Below are positions 1-14,031 of a DNA stretch of 64,000 bases, piece after piece. Source of the DNA: Parelaphostrongylus tenuis. Taxonomy: Eukaryota > Nematoda > Chromadorea > Rhabditida > Metastrongylidae. A program made the translations under genes and the position numbers. Below the pieces are notes generated by a model that worked only from the letters and a program-made list of their open reading frames with translations, was not told where the DNA came from and searched no databases. Numbering within the stretch: position 1 is the stretch's first letter; each line of letters opens with the position of its first letter. The stretch is from contig JAHQIW010005325.1 in assembly GCA_019055375.1 (NCBI GenBank), positions 1 to 64,000 of the forward strand. Direction: 5' to 3'.

Positions 1-3000
1 ATTTAACATGCTCATATGACTGCTATTCATGTGTTGTTCCTGAAATGCTTGACTGAGCACTAAGTGGAATTTTTAAGTAGCCAAAATGTTATTACACTTC
101 AGAGACTCTCAGAGATATCCACCTGATATGCGAACAAAGACATCATAACCATCAACGACTGCCATTTTTTTCGAGAATCGATCCGTGCTCCTTCGATTAT
201 GCGTCGTCTGATGGGAGAAATTTGCTAAATTCTTCACAACACGCTCACATTGTCAATGCTTTTCGTTTGACACATACGCGTGATTCCCGTGGGACATTCC
301 ATTCCACCATGTTCTATAGCTCTAGTTGCCTTTTTTGCCTAAATGAAGATTGGTACTGTGTACGAGTATTAGACACCACTCTCTAATCTTCATGCAAATA
401 ATTCCGGTCTTCAACAGTACTCTTACCAGTGAAGCCTTCAACCTATAATCAAATCTCTATCTTTTAGTAACCTTTCTCTTGTCCTTACTGCTAGAAAAGA
501 TATGAGTGTTGGTAGCACGTGGATTCTCCTGCACTTAGATATCCTCCAAATCAGTGCCATTTCCTCTTCTTATTGTTTCGCTCTTGATCACAAGCATTAA
601 GGGGCATGTGTCCGCTTAGAATTGCTGATATACGACTAATGAATAGTTCGGTCAATTGAAGATACATCCACCTATGCAGCCGATATCACCGATAAGCTCA
701 ATTCCTCTTTGTAGAGTTTTCTCTCCATCTTACTAGAAATAATGTCTAAAATCGGTGATCTCAGAGGTGTCATTTTTCAAGAAAATTTCTTCATCTCTAG
801 AAGAGACAGTTGATGTCAGAGTGAAAGTTTATGGTTATGAATAAGCATTCTTTCTGATGATCATTTTGTTAACGATGTATGTGAAGCCTCTACTTGCGAA
901 CGCGTGGTTAATTTTGGTATTGACCGAAAGCGGGGACAATTTATGCGTTTTTTTTTTTGTCTTTCTCCATCATGAACGCCCAACAGCTGAGTTAATAGAT
1001 GATTGAACGTTGCGTTCAAATCTATTTCGATGTTACTAAAAGGCTACAGCTCAGACATATCAGCGTAGCATTTTTCATACGGCATCCAGTTAACATACTC
1101 TAGTAATAGTGATAATCGGATGCCAGAAACAGTTAAGTGATTGCTCCTCTAACCCTTTGCAATCCTGAGGTTTTTTTCTGAGGTTTTGATCAAAGCCAGG
1201 AAAATATGCACTTTCTTCGGGCGGTCTTTTTTGGATTGACTCTGTTACTTTGATTTCACGCTTCAATGTAGAAAGGCCACACAATCACAATATCTCCAAT
1301 CCAGCCATAATGACTGCAATTTCGAATTTTTTTCTTATGGCCAATTGCTTTTATTCAACCATGGAACTTTGAGAGAATGGTTCGTATGTTAACTGCCTTC
1401 ACCTCAAACATTTCCCTCTTACCTCCATTGCTGACAGTTTATGCGCTGTCTCTGACATCTCATCTTTATTGAAGCGCGATTTCTGAGAATTCTTTGACTT
1501 CATTAGAGATGCCCTCATTGGAGTACTTTGTGTACTTCTCAATTTTGCTCTCTTGAAGTAGTTTGTGAAAGGTTTGAGTTTGCAAAGTATAGTTTGAGGC
1601 TGAGCTAAAGAGGATGAACCTCAAATTTGTCGCCGGAATAACTTTGTTGTTGAGTTCTGTTCCTGGCATCTTTGACATTCTTGACAACTTACAAGCTTAA
1701 CGACAATAAAGAAACGTAAAAGCCACTCACTAAGTTCAAAATCTGATTTCCATCGCGATAACGTAAGAAAAGTTGGAAAAGTACTTTTTGGCAAAGATTT
1801 CTATTTCTCAATTTTATTTCTACAAATAACATTTACTGCGAGCTAAGATAGTTGTGCACACCTTCACTGTTGTTAGAGATTCCGGGAGTTTGATTTTTGT
1901 TAAGAAATCGTTCTTCTAGAATATCCGAGCACATATAGCGGTCGCAGTCACTGAAGGCATAGACAAGAATCAACTTATGTCAGTGTAGACAAACCAATGC
2001 ACATTGGTGATAAAATGGGATTTTGGTAGGAAAAAACAGTATTGCTAGGTGAAATCGCAGAAGTTAGGTAGAGCGCCCACAGTGTCGATGACATTTGCCA
2101 ATTAGAAGGCCAAGAATATTGCACTCCATTGCTCATGACGGAGAACTCACTACATCCGGAAGACAGTGAAATTCCAACTTCTACTCAGTTTTTTCCTGTT
2201 TATATTTCTTTGTATCGAAGAATGGATATGGTCGTTTCCAACAAATTTGGTTTCAAAATATCCATATGCTATCGAAGCGTAAGCAACCGGCCTAAGGAGG
2301 ATTAGGCGCTACCGTCAGCGGAAGTTTGTCGGTTTTTGTAAACTGAGTTATTAAATTTCACATATTGCCTTTCAAAATGTAAAGTTTGTTATCAGCTACC
2401 AGTTTTGAATAATGCAATGACGGAAAGAGAATAACTGATTCCGTCCCCATGGCTTTTGATGTCTGCAACCACACTTTGAGTATGTCTCGAGAACTTGGAG
2501 AAACGAATGCAGGATTAAAGACCACTAAGACGCTATTGAATTTACTATCCACCGTATTGATGAGAGGATCACGTATCATGCATCAAATTCCGACTTACAT
2601 GGACGATTAAGGTTCAGAGAGACTCTTTTGGTATGTGTCTGGATCTCTAAATCTGATCAGCGGACTCATGCATTTTAATGGAAACTGGTGAGAGCAGAAG
2701 CGGGTAGCAATTGGGTCTCTGGGGACGCCAAGCGGAAGGCACGCAGACCACCGACTCTATGCTTCACTTTGTCACTAGGACGTTGGAACAAATATGTTAC
2801 CATTTGAATCACTAATGCCGCCATAAACACTGTGCTATTGTGCACGATACAACGAAAAATTGACTTCGTGGTGTTGAATACAGTCAGTCGACTGTCAACA
2901 GGACGATTTCTGTTAATACGAGAGTAAATGAACTGTATTAGTTTTAATTTTACTAGTCGAGTTATTTTCAACCGCATATCGTTTTTTTTTTACATTTTCT

Positions 3001-3950
3001 ATGGTCGGAAGTGTTTCTTTACTAGTGCACCTAAGGAACCATTTTCCTAGCCTTTTGGTAATTTTTTTTGGAGAGGCACGATTGGGACTGTTTGCACGAT
3101 TCTTAATAATATGCAAGTGCAGCTATAGCGATTATGATTCAAACAATGTTTTCCCTGGAACGTCCTGAGCAGATTTGATTTGAGCCGATGCCAATAATCC
3201 TATTATTTCATCGCTCATAAGAAGCGTCGTTCATTTTGACGAGATTGTCCACGATGGTGTTGGTGCTATTTGTCAACCTGAGAGATTCAGAAGCGATGTC
3301 TGAATTCACAGTCAAACTCATCGTACGTAAAGATGACAGTAAACGTCAAAATTTTTTCAAATATAAGATTTCTTACCACTTATTGATTAAATCTCACGTT
3401 ATCATCGTCGGATCTGAACTATTCATTCCTGATGTGCCATCCAACATCCAAATTCTGATTCAAAACATGCATAAATTTCAGAACATTGAAAAAATTGATC
3501 TGGGTTCTAAGCACTTTTGAATTTTTCTAAGTGCTCGAAACATTATCGCCAGTTATTGAATAAAAGCAACTCCATCGTGAAACGGTCAGCATTATCTGTT
3601 AGTTTTTGCATCTTCTACTTGGTCTCCTATGTTGGTAAAAGAATTGTGTCATCTATTTCCGAATCGCTCCAACCCCTTGACGACTTTTGACGGAATATAC
3701 TCTGCAATTTTTTATAATTTGTTAAAGTATATATGTGTATATTCTTTGATACGGTAAAAGTTAGCTTCTTCAATGTGTAGATTAGCTATGCAAATTGTGG
3801 CTAATTTGATTCCTCTGGCTCTGTATAAGGCCTTTTTGCTTTATGCAAATACGAAATAAAAAAATCTTCTGCACTGCTATCTATATCTCCGTATAAAGCT
3901 CATAAGCCATGAAAGCTGATCTCGGATTGGCTGACAGCTTTTGTTTGTAG
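1..3950. other. No confidently supported gene; probably lim-9 intron or upstream DNA
   Basis: The next feature, exon 3951-4048, starts inside a LIM domain, so lim-9 must have upstream exons. I could not find an exon with the missing first zinc-ligand pair here, so it may lie outside the window. Three reading frames look faintly protein-like: 1466-1687 (-), 2358-2579 (-) and 3236-3520 (+). I recognise none of them and none has a convincing pair of splice sites. The 1466-1687 frame ends in a TAA that lies inside an AATAAA. No repeat family from the rest of the window was seen here. Confidence 0.4.
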
Positions 3951-6900
3951 CTGATCTTTGCCGGCGAATACACGAAGGCGATGAACAAGGACTGGCACAG
4001 TGATCATTTCTGCTGTTGGCAATGTGATCAAACACTCACCGGACAGAGGTCAGCGAATTATTACTCGTTTTTAGTATCCATGTGAGATTTTCTCCTTGTA
4101 TGATATTAGGTAATATACCTCTTGGCCAAATTGAAGCTAAGATATCAGGTGGATATCAAGGGATTCCGAGTTCTATGGCTTTACGATCGTCTTGTTGAGG
4201 GTGATCTGGAAAATTCTTACCCTTGAATCTCATTTGGGAACCACTGATTTTCTAGATGGATATAGTAATGTGTCTTTTCGATCAGTAATCGGTTCAGATA
4301 TATTATGCGAGACGAGCAGCCCGTATTGCATTAAATGCTACGAGGATGTGTTTGCGAATCAATGCGATGAGTGTGCGAAACCATCGGGATTGATTCCAAG
4401 GTAGAATACAGTTTTTTTTTAAACACGTCTGTCCGGCCATAGAAATTTTTCGTGTGATGTTGCCAAATAGGATACTTTCATCTTTATCTTTTAATTATTT
4501 ATGCTCCTTTTTCCGAGGAAAGATGAAATTCCTTGAAATTTTGCATTTCACTTGGAATTCCGTCTTCAGGTTCTGAAGAGATTTGAGTGAAAGATAAAGA
4601 AGGGCTTTATCTCTTCATTGACAAAAATGCGTAGATCGATTATTCAAAAATTTGCCTATTAAAATTTTGCTAAATCAATAATCTTATCTCAGAGGATAAT
4701 TTAGCTGTAATGACTGGAATTTGTAATTTCAATTTTCAACCATTGATTACGTAAAATTGCAATCCGAATTTCAGCGTTAGTCCTGCTGTATCCATGCATA
4801 AGTATACACGTAAACATCACAGTGTGCTATTTATGGCTTAGAAATCATGCTGTAATTTTATTACGGTTTTATTCAAATTCTAATTATATATTTTACACGA
4901 CCCGTCATCACAATCTACCGTGGGTATCTTAGCACTTCTTGCATTCAGTTGGTTTTCTTTCGCATTCATCTTCCACATCCTTCGAACATTTTACGTATCA
5001 TTTCGATTCCTGTTTAAGGATTTCGCCTTCTTAATGAAAGTCGTAGAATGTTGGTTGCGACGATTTCCTTGCAATCTGCGTAGCAGCCGAGCCAAGGCAT
5101 TCCCTAAGGCATTCGTTAATTGGTTGCAAGGAAGTGTTGGAGGAGAGGCTCGAGCCAGCGCTTTGTCTATAACCTTGATTTCTGGTACACTGCATCACCA
5201 ACCACTGCTCTACCCTCGCTTTCTACCTAGTTATAATTTTACAAATTGTTCAAGGGTAGGGTAAATACTAAGCAAAAATGAAAATGATGTTTTACAACTG
5301 ATCTAATGTACTTTTCCCCATCGACTATGCAACTCAAAAAATGCTTCAACTTTGCCAAATTTGTAGTATACATGTCTGCATTTTTGATTATTAGAAACTA
5401 ACGCCAAAATTCAAAAAAATTAAGCACCTAGACGATGTTTACTGATCTCCACTTCTACCCCATCGAAGTCATGGAAATTATGGATAGTCTTAGCGCGAAA
5501 ATAAAAAATTTTCCAAAGTTTATGTTTACGAAAGAAAAATAATCAAAACTAGTTACACCGCAATTCCTAGATATACCTCTAGTCATTAGATCATCTTCAA
5601 CCTTATGCCCTTTGTTTTGTGCAATCGACCGTCAAATCTTTACAACATTGGCGTTGAAAGGGTGCGCGTAATGCAGAGGTCAGAAGTATTCTGTGACACA
5701 CACGTAGTTAATGGTTCGATCGTCGCAGCCAAGGCTTATCGAGCCCTCTATCATTCTGCGATTGGCGAATTGGGTACCAAACTTGTCTGGGCGCATAACA
5801 CACCGGCTTGATATATCGGTAGACCATGCGAGTTATTGTAAAGGTCAGAGATGCATTCGTTGACCTCAAGCCCTGCTTGGTGAAGTTGAATGCATGGCGC
5901 ATCTTTGAGTGGATTGATCAACGCCGAGAGGTTTTTCCTTTATCGTTCTTAATGTAAGCACTGACTCAAAAATGTTCTTTTTATCATTTTCTCTGGCTAT
6001 TTATAAAGTTGATGGGATCAGTAATACGGGCGCGTCCTCCACTTTAGTTCACTTAAAACTCATATTATTCGAGTGATGAGGTAGATGTGCACTACTTTGC
6101 AGTAATGCAGTTTTTCGTACATCGTGCCGGGCCGTTAAGAATGAACTAGGCAGTAAATAAAAGCTATATAGCAATTTTTCTAATAACATGTTCGCGATAT
6201 AGCATAGAAAGGCTTAGAATGTGCAGAACGTTCAAAAAGTCTTGGTTATGACCTCATTTTTTCCATAAGCAAATTTCAATCGTTCTATTTAAAAAACGCA
6301 TTAAAAGCAGTCAAGAACTGTTTGTAGGAATCATTTCTATGAGTCTTTGAATTGAACATTATTGGGGATACAGTGCTTTTCACATATTGTTTTGCCTTCA
6401 TTTTTTATCTTTAAGCAGCTGTCTTGGATGAGATTGTTAACACTTAGAGTTTGATGTGATGTCAGTCACGAAGGGACAGTTGGGCTGACGTAATTTGAAA
6501 GCAAATGAACTTCGTCCGAAAAAAGAAACGTCAAATAGATGCGGGATCACTTAGATTTAAGTTTCGGAGTCTAATTTTTCGTCATATAATTTGTAAAATC
6601 GCATATCATTCCTATTGATATAGAAAGTTCTTCTTTCCACGACCGCTCCTTCTTTGTTTATGTAATTTCAACCAGCAATGCATTAGTCATCGTCATTCAA
6701 TAAAGCCTAATCTTCCGTATAATTCATTGTTGTGGAGTGCAAAACAGAGCAAGCATTACGGCCCGTCAACTCAGTGTAAGACTTTTTTACCACGAAAAAG
6801 AAATACTTGTAGTATTTTTTGTACTAAAGACTAGCTAATGGTTTCTAAGTGGCAGGAATCGAATTAATACTTGAAGCTCGTCAAAAAAATCCAATCAAAA

Positions 6901-9900
6901 TGCTCGAAATCTTAGTCTTAAGTCGTTCAATGAACTGTGCTTTTTCTTGAAAGTAACCATTATGAATTAGCGACAATAACCATTCGAATTCATTGCATTT
7001 CAGTCGAAAGTTTTGAGAAACCCTCATTAAAGAATTTCGATATTTTCTGAGAAATTGTTAGAACCTCTTCGAGGTTTGATACTCAGTGGCTTACATACGT
7101 TTCGGGGGAACTGGCCCACATTATCAGAGCCACGCGCCCCACCAGTCCAACCCTACTAATAGTAGGATAGGAGAGACCATAATGTTTGGTCCAAACATCT
7201 CAAGAACCTTTTTCTGATACCTAGACAACAATTTGAGACATGTAGAACTCAGACATTTGAAACAAACTTTTGAAATTATTCATTTCTGCGACGACAAGTT
7301 AGATAATTACTATTTAAGCAGTATAGTGATAATTTCTAATGAACGAAGGGAAGTTCTTTTTACACAGAATAAACAAGAACGTAGGTGTTTCCGACGCGTA
7401 ATTTCTGTCTTCGATTTCCCTCATTTCTTTCCATTTTGTGTGGAGAATTGTTAATGTCCAAACTTAACGAAAACCAAGTTGCCCCTATTTGTTTTCGCAA
7501 GTGATCGCATAGGGGTTCTAAGGGCAATCGCGCTTTTTGAATGACATTTCCATTCTATATTGTACTAAATGTACAATCATTAGACTGTGATATATTACTA
7601 ATATATCACTTGATGCCATAACGCTGAGTAGTAAAGAATGTCCTCTCATACTGCTAAGATTTTTATAAACTTATAGGGATTGGATCGGGACATAATAAGG
7701 TTGGAGGTGCTTGCTATGTACTCGAACTGTTGGTTTAATTCCGTTTACACGGCTCACCTGATCTTTTATCCCATCGTGTAGTGGTAAGCGCGCGTACCCG
7801 GTATGAATATTTATCTTACAGAGGTCGACTATTCAATAATAAACGTGTTGCGAAGATATTAGTGCTCATCTGATATTTAGCAGGCTACTCCGAGTCATTG
7901 TAAAGATCAATTATACCTTCAGTCACCTCTAACGATGCTTCTCGGAGCCAAATGTATGGCGCATTCATTGAAGATTGATTTACGTCTGAAGATATATCCT
8001 TTTATTTTTCAATCACAAATTAAGCTTAAGAAAGGATCATGTACAACCGAGCATAAATCGAAAGTTGTCGCAGCCGTTTACTAATTTCATAAGCACAAGA
8101 AATACGGAACGCAAGACATTGTTAGCCATTCCAACGTGATGTGCATATAATTGATGTTCATAAGCAGCAATGTTGGTTGAACTTCCTTTATAAACTCAGT
8201 CTATTTCATTTCTTGTTTCATATCGATTCATTTAGGAATCTTTTCTATAAAAGACAAGGCATTGGCCATGAGCAGTGCTTCCTTTTGTAATATGTGTAAA
8301 GATCTCCTTGGTGGATATGCCGTTCGGAAGCAAGAAACGATCGAATCTTCTGCTCAAACTGCTATGATCAAGCATTTGCAACGAGATGTGACGGCTGCCA
8401 AATGAAGATATTTCAAGAGCAGGTACGATAAGCTGTTCGGTTTGAAGTTTCATCGCGTTCTTGTTTGACAAGTTCACTACTGATTTGAGTGAATTGGTCT
8501 TAACAGCGTTCTGTCAATGGACGAGTCTGATGAATGAAATGTTGAATTGTTAGATCATTAACATCTACTTTGGATAGCTATACAGGTTCCTAGACCTTAT
8601 GGGGAATAAAAACCTCTCTGAAAAGGACGTAAACACACCTATTCATAGTTCAAGGTTTTGAAAAGTTTGTAAAACACTCATGGACTCGTTGCTCAGAATG
8701 GAGGACCAATAAGCAAGAAATGGCCACTTTCGGCCGATTCGATTCACTAGGTGCCTTCCGATTTCATCACACGGGGACGTCTTTCCTCAAAAGTTTCACA
8801 TAGCAATGCACCGCGCGCTGGTGCACCTGAGGTAAAAGAACATCTTTCCCGTTTGGCTTGTCGAGTGTTGCGGCTGAATCTTGGGAGAAACTGCTGACTC
8901 ATGGGGATATGATTTTAATCATCATTGTGAATTTCATATAAGCAACAAAATCCTTCGGCATCTAATGTCCATATTCTTTTTTTTCTCTATCTTTGCATAG
9001 CATATTCATGTTTATACTAGGCTTATACTTGGCTATCTGACATATTCGGGCACATTTGAGTTTAAATAAGATGGATATTGCCCAACTCGAGTCTCCATTT
9101 GATGGTGATGGGGACATATGAGTACCATTCATATAGATAAAGCAGCCGCTCTCACGGATACACTCGGATTCCATGACGTCTTTGTGTTGTCTCTCGAATA
9201 CATAGAACTAAGTCATCTACGGTAAGATCCGCCTTTGCAAGTGTTTATATTCACAAAATACTACACTTGGAAGGAATTTTGTTTTGTGTATAACACATCC
9301 ACCTGAGTTGTTCTATCGACTTCTAACTTTGGGTCTGGTGTCAAAGTTCCCATTCAATAGCACTTTCTGATCCATGCATTTTTCCATGGTAACAGGTTGT
9401 GACTCAGTATGCTTCACTGAGGACAGTGGTACAGTGTTGACCACGCCTCTAGGATTCTGATTAACAGTCGTTTACATAGTCCTGTTAGACTACATGTGAG
9501 TTTCATCAAAACAATGGTTTTCATGATCTTAACATTATCTTGTGAATAGCTTCCAGTAATCCAAAAAGAAATAAATTAAAAGGAGTTTCAGAACTGATTT
9601 ACCTTCTGTTCAAGTTCACTACGCTAAACTCGTCCACTAGTTTGAAGTTCATAAACGTTGAGTAGTTATAAGTAGTGGTCAGTCAGCTAACGACAAACTA
9701 GTTCAAAAAATGCTTGATTGGCGCTTTATAAAGCTGTAAAATACTCTGGAAAAATGTGTGCGAAGTGTTATTCTTGGCAGCTTCTGTAGTGGTACTGGCT
9801 TAATTTCTAACAGAAATTTTCACTGCGCTTGGCTTACTAATGATTTACCAATTCCCCACAGATCTGCTTAAGGTGAGCGATCTCTCTTTGTTCCTTGCAC

Positions 9901-12900
9901 ATCAACACAGCCAAAATTGATAAATTTGAATGGAAAACTCGTAAAAGTGTATTGGCACTCGCCAGCGATAGACAAGCTCTACTTCTACGGGGCACCATGC
10001 GGGGCGTGTACTTATGCCATATAAATGACCATTTCGGAGCGCTGCAAATAACGTTTTTCAAGAATTGTGATTCTTGTCCTCGTAGACAATTGGAAACCTG
10101 CTGGACAAGTGTAAAAACATGTTAGGGTCATGGGAGCATTGGTGACCGCTAAAGCTTCATACTTACTGGTCGAGTTAGCGTTATTACCAAGCTTTTGGTG
10201 AAAAATGATTTTAATTATTCTCTTCTGGAAAAGGTCTGGTTATGACACGACAAAGAAGTGCTTCTTAATTCCGGATATGACTGATCTATTCTTTTCTGTA
10301 TCGACAAATTACTAGAAATGTGTTTCGTTTATAGGCTGTTGATTGTAGATATGAGTTCCTTTTTTGAATCTCAGTCCTGATCTGTCAGTTTAATGCTGAG
10401 AAAACGCTATAAATGTAATTATGAGCTTAGGTTTACTTTATTCTTTTTCATCGGTCTACCGATTAACTGCAAAAATTACTGCACTCATAGAAATATTTTG
10501 AAAAATTCTATTAGAACGGACCGAATTCCCAGTGGTCCACAGAGGCTGACAACTGCTTCTGGTAAACATGTGAAAACGTCGTAGCGTGGGTTCTCTGTTT
10601 TGGAAAGAAAGTTGTCCTTATATCAACGAAAAGGACGAAAACCATAGTTAGTCAAGCCGCATTGTAGCCCTCGCAAAACCCCAGCACACCCAGCTGTAAT
10701 GTTGTGGGAAAACCGAAAATATGAGGAAATGCCATGCCCGGCGTTATATTGGCAAGTAGAGGCAATGTATCTAATTAAAAAAAGATTTTTGGACCTCTAT
10801 TTCATGGTTGCAATCTATTAGATTACGTGCGATATTGGCGCCATCAAGAAAAGTCGCTCTTGTGTTCGATTAATTAGGGTTTGGGTTTTTTAACTCTTTC
10901 CTAATGGCTTGGTCGTTTAACTGAAATAAGACTCTTGGACCTCTATTTCATGGTTGCATTCTCATTAGACTACATCGATATCGGAGTCATCGGGAACAGC
11001 CGTTTTTGTGTGTTTACGGTAGTCAGTGTATATGATACTCCTCTATTTCTTGATGTAACGACTTGATAAAAGGATGCGACCAATGATGCTCTTTCCAATT
11101 TGAAGAACAATAATGGGCTATACGAAAGTTTTGAAATCTCACTATCACGGTTTTTATAGGCATGAAGAAAATGGAGTACAAGGGAAAACAATGGCATGAC
11201 AAATGTTTCTGTTGTGCGCACTGCAAAAATCCGATTGGAACGAAATCTTTCATCCCGAAAAACGAGGATGTCTACTGTGGTTCCTGCTATGAAGAGAAAT
11301 TCGCTACACGATGCAGTAAATGTAGAAAGGTATGGAGAAAGTTGTATATAGAGTAGGAACATTGACAAGTTGAGAACAGGTAAATGATCTCACTCCTTTT
11401 GTACATATTGGCCTCAATACTTGGCTCTTCTTTGCTTTGCTTTTGAATATCGCCTTTCAAGATATTTTTGTAACTCCTCAGTAGGTGCGAAGATTCGAGT
11501 TCTACTCGAATTTTTTCAAAGATATGTGTATTTATACGACTACACATTCTCTCAAAGAATACACTTTCTTAGATAACCCTCTCTATTTTGTTTCACTACG
11601 TCCCTACCACCATAGATTTTTCACTCTGGAAAGTCCCGCACTTTCAATAAATAGCGTTATACCACTCTTTCGATAATATTTGATTATAATTTATTGGTCA
11701 TTAGACACTTGGACATTTAATTGGATACTTGTACAGTTCTTGTACACAAATCGTGTGGATCTCAGCAAAATCTCCATCCGTTTCTTTGCCACACGATCGT
11801 CGTCAGTGGTATGGAGGCATTTGCATTTAGTACGAAGACGTGTACGAGCGTCGTACCGTGACCCGTAATACATATTCAGTTGCAAATATAGCTATTTTAC
11901 TTTGGTTACAAGCACACCTCACATATCATGGTGATCGCCTAGGGGCGCCTGTATCATTGTGGAGTCATTTCCAGTTTTCTCATTCATTTACCGTTGTTCC
12001 TCTCATTTAATCATCAGCCTGTTTCCCTATCAAATGTTCTACGAGGTCCCAATGATGAGATGAAATTCGAGAAAATCTGGGGTTTGCATTCAAAAGCATT
12101 TTAGTTCCATTCGTTATCGAGTAACGCCAGCGGTGGGCCACAATAAGCCTCATAGGTCTCTGTATCATTGTTCAGTTGGCCATACAATCTCAACGATGAG
12201 CGTCATACCTTTGAATGGTGCCATTTTTCATCGGTTTTGTCAGGAGGTAGTAACGAGTACCTTGCAGGACTTTGCCGCAGTAGAGATTTACACTCGAATA
12301 GGTTTTGTGAACTAAAAATCTTGAACTCTTAAGTATGGATAGTCTTGCTGGAATAGGATGAAGAAAATGTCAAGCATCGTAGTTCAATTGACTTACCATC
12401 AATGCTTGGATACTTGGACGTTCCGTCTTAACGAACTGTGCGACTCTAGCACATTTTCCATTCTTCTTTCGCGATTGTCGTTCATGGTAATGGTATTATT
12501 CGAGCTGTCGCCATCGTACTGAGATCGAATATTTCCTGTATGACGAGTGAAAAGCCTAGCGAACTACCAAAATCTATGACTCGCTAAAATTTATGAAGAA
12601 GCAGTATTTCACCAAAGGCGCCGCATTCAGTGAGATCTCTTAGCGAGCGGGAAAATCTGAGCAGTTCCTGTGGTCGTGCGAGATTTGTATTGTAATATCA
12701 TCGCGATGAACAAAGAAAAGTGCATTAATGCTTTGCAAAAACGGTCTATTGACAGTTGTGATTCAGGTGATTACCACCGGCGGTGTTACATACAAAAATG
12801 AACCATGGCATCGTGAATGCTTCTGCTGCACGCATTGTAATGTTTCTTTGGCCGGTAAGTTGAACAAACACCTTTACTGATGTGTTGATTTATGTCAGCG

Positions 12901-14031
12901 ATAAAACCCTAAGAAAACATCGCATAATCATTAGAACGTTCGGAGAATTTAACTAGATTACTGTGATTGTTATTATATGCAAGAGACTAATCCTTCACTG
13001 TTCCTGTTTACTTTGAATACTATTGCTCATTGCTATTCCACAAAAGCAGTTGTGGTCATAAAGTTGTTTGGGCGCATGAATAAATAGAAATAAAGTGAGT
13101 AATTCGAAGAGTTTTGAGGGGTTGGCAAAAACTTCACCTCAGACGGAAATCAAACCAGCATTTTACCCACACCGGGGGCGCGGCTACCACGACACCTCGA
13201 TATGGGTGATGGGCGGCTACAGCTCCCTCTGAAGTCGAATGTTTGCTTACCACTCGATTCTCTAAGGTATAATCTGATAAGCCTATGACAGGTTCTGAGC
13301 CGTTAGGTCTAGTACTATACAGGCGCCTGTTTCATCTCTTAGGTATATTTGAAACATCATGATACTGCCACAAAGCAGCATAAACATAAGAAATCTTGGA
13401 TGAATATAAAGTAAGTAGGCTTCGAATTAAGAAAGATGACGAGCAAATTTCAGATAATTTCTTTGACAGGTCAAAGGTTCACGAGTAAGGACGAGAAGCC
13501 GTACTGTGCAAACTGTTATGGTGAATTGTTCGCGAAGCGATGCAGTGCATGTATGAAACCCATTACTGGTTCGTTCTCTACTCGAGTACCAATGAATATG
13601 CTCTTAGGTCTTTTCGTTACCAGTACTTAAAATAATATCCACATAAGAAGAAAGATATGCTTAAGTGGACCAACACACTCTAATGGAAGTCTGAAAATCT
13701 CTTGTGGATCAAATTCTCGAGAAAAAAACGCATTATTTTCAGTTCCTAGCTTTGAAAACTGTCATTTTCCAGGTATTGGTGGTGCGAAATTCATCTCGTT
13801 TGAGGATCGACATTGGCATAACGATTGTTTCATGTGCGCTCAGTGTACAACATCATTGGTAGGGAAGGTAAGAGAATCAGTCACATGTCAATTTTTTTTC
13901 GTTTTTTCTTGTTTCACCATGTGTTTATTACACGGCAGAAAATCAAATTGTTGCAGGGATTCATCACTGATGGCACCGATATTTTGTGTCCGGAATGTGC
14001 AAAGGCACGATTGATGGCTGCCAACTCGTAA
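3951..14031 (+). CDS. lim-9: LIM-9 / Limpet, FHL-type LIM-domain protein (3' part of gene)
   Basis: Exons: 3951-4048, 4298-4400, 8236-8422, 11160-11329, 12767-12854, 13470-13568, 13773-13867, 13957-14031 (TAA). Together they encode a partial first LIM domain and four full ones. The zinc-ligand strings are visible: HFCCWQC and CIKCYEDVFANQC, then WHEQCFLCNMC, WHDKCFCCAHC, WHRECFCCTHC and WHNDCFMCAQC, each followed by a CxxC half. The protein ends in FITDGTDILCPECAKARL. This linear order is typical of nematode LIM-9 and insect Limpet, relatives of vertebrate FHL proteins. In C. elegans LIM-9 acts at muscle dense bodies and M-lines (family knowledge). Exons 4-8 join in phase without change. Exon 2 needs one base removed and one added, and exon 3 needs twelve single duplicated bases removed, to keep the LIM frame; the corrected lengths restore every splice phase. 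Introns are large (up to 3.8 kb) and hold repeats. The N-terminal part is not seen. Confidence 0.93.
5685..5945 (+). repeat. S1 SINE-like repeat, degenerate
   Basis: Recognisable by AAACTTGTCTGGGCGC, GCGAGTTATTGTAAAGGTCA and the tail GAATGCATGGCGCATCTTTG ... CAACGCCGAGAG. The head is poor. In lim-9 intron 2, inside the stretch suspected of base duplications. Confidence 0.6.
7086..7133 (-). repeat. M1-like hammerhead relic
   Basis: The minus strand has stem I GTGGCT/AGCCAC (six pairs), GAAAC, GTAT loop and GUA, but CTGATAA in place of CTGATGA (G8 to A), and an irregular stem II. It matches the degenerate M1 copies at 30.5-31 kb. Confidence 0.5.
7775..8010 (+). repeat. S1 SINE-like repeat, degenerate
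   Basis: CCATCGTGTAGTGGTAAGCG at the head and CGAGTCATTGTAAAGATCAA with ATGTATGGCGCATTCATTG at the tail. Confidence 0.5.
8236..8422 (+). other. lim-9 exon 3 with twelve single-base duplications
   Basis: No frame is open through this exon, yet all LIM zinc ligands are present in alternating frames. Removing one base from each of twelve sites gives a continuous LIM domain of 58 codons plus one base. The sites are 8237-8238, 8249-8252, 8262-8263, 8266-8267, 8283-8286, 8298-8300, 8335-8337, 8398-8399, 8400-8402, 8405-8406, 8411-8413 and 8415-8416. That phase fits the next exon. Every change is an extra copy of a neighbouring base, and there are no substitutions. The exon is therefore probably intact in the animal and mis-sequenced here. 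Confidence 0.85.
8423..11159. other. lim-9 intron 3, nothing recognised
   Basis: No repeat family or coding motif was identified in these 2.7 kb. Overlapping frames at 9837-10125 on both strands have no family features. Confidence 0.4.
13118..13270 (-). repeat. S2 tRNA-like repeat in lim-9 intron 5
   Basis: The minus strand contains AGAGGGAGCTGTAGCCGCCC and a degenerate B-box (GCTGGTTTGATTTCCG). A further M4-like ribozyme 3' half (minus strand GAAACAGGCGCCTGTATAG) lies at about 13312-13335. Confidence 0.4.

Noticed and set aside
8236..8422. lim-9 exon 3 as a decayed pseudo-exon
   Set aside because: All differences are single-base duplications, the zinc ligands are intact and the corrected phase fits both neighbours; sequencing error is far more likely.
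11023..11547. Minus-strand frames over lim-9 exon 4
   Set aside because: Shadows of the LIM-coding exon on the other strand.
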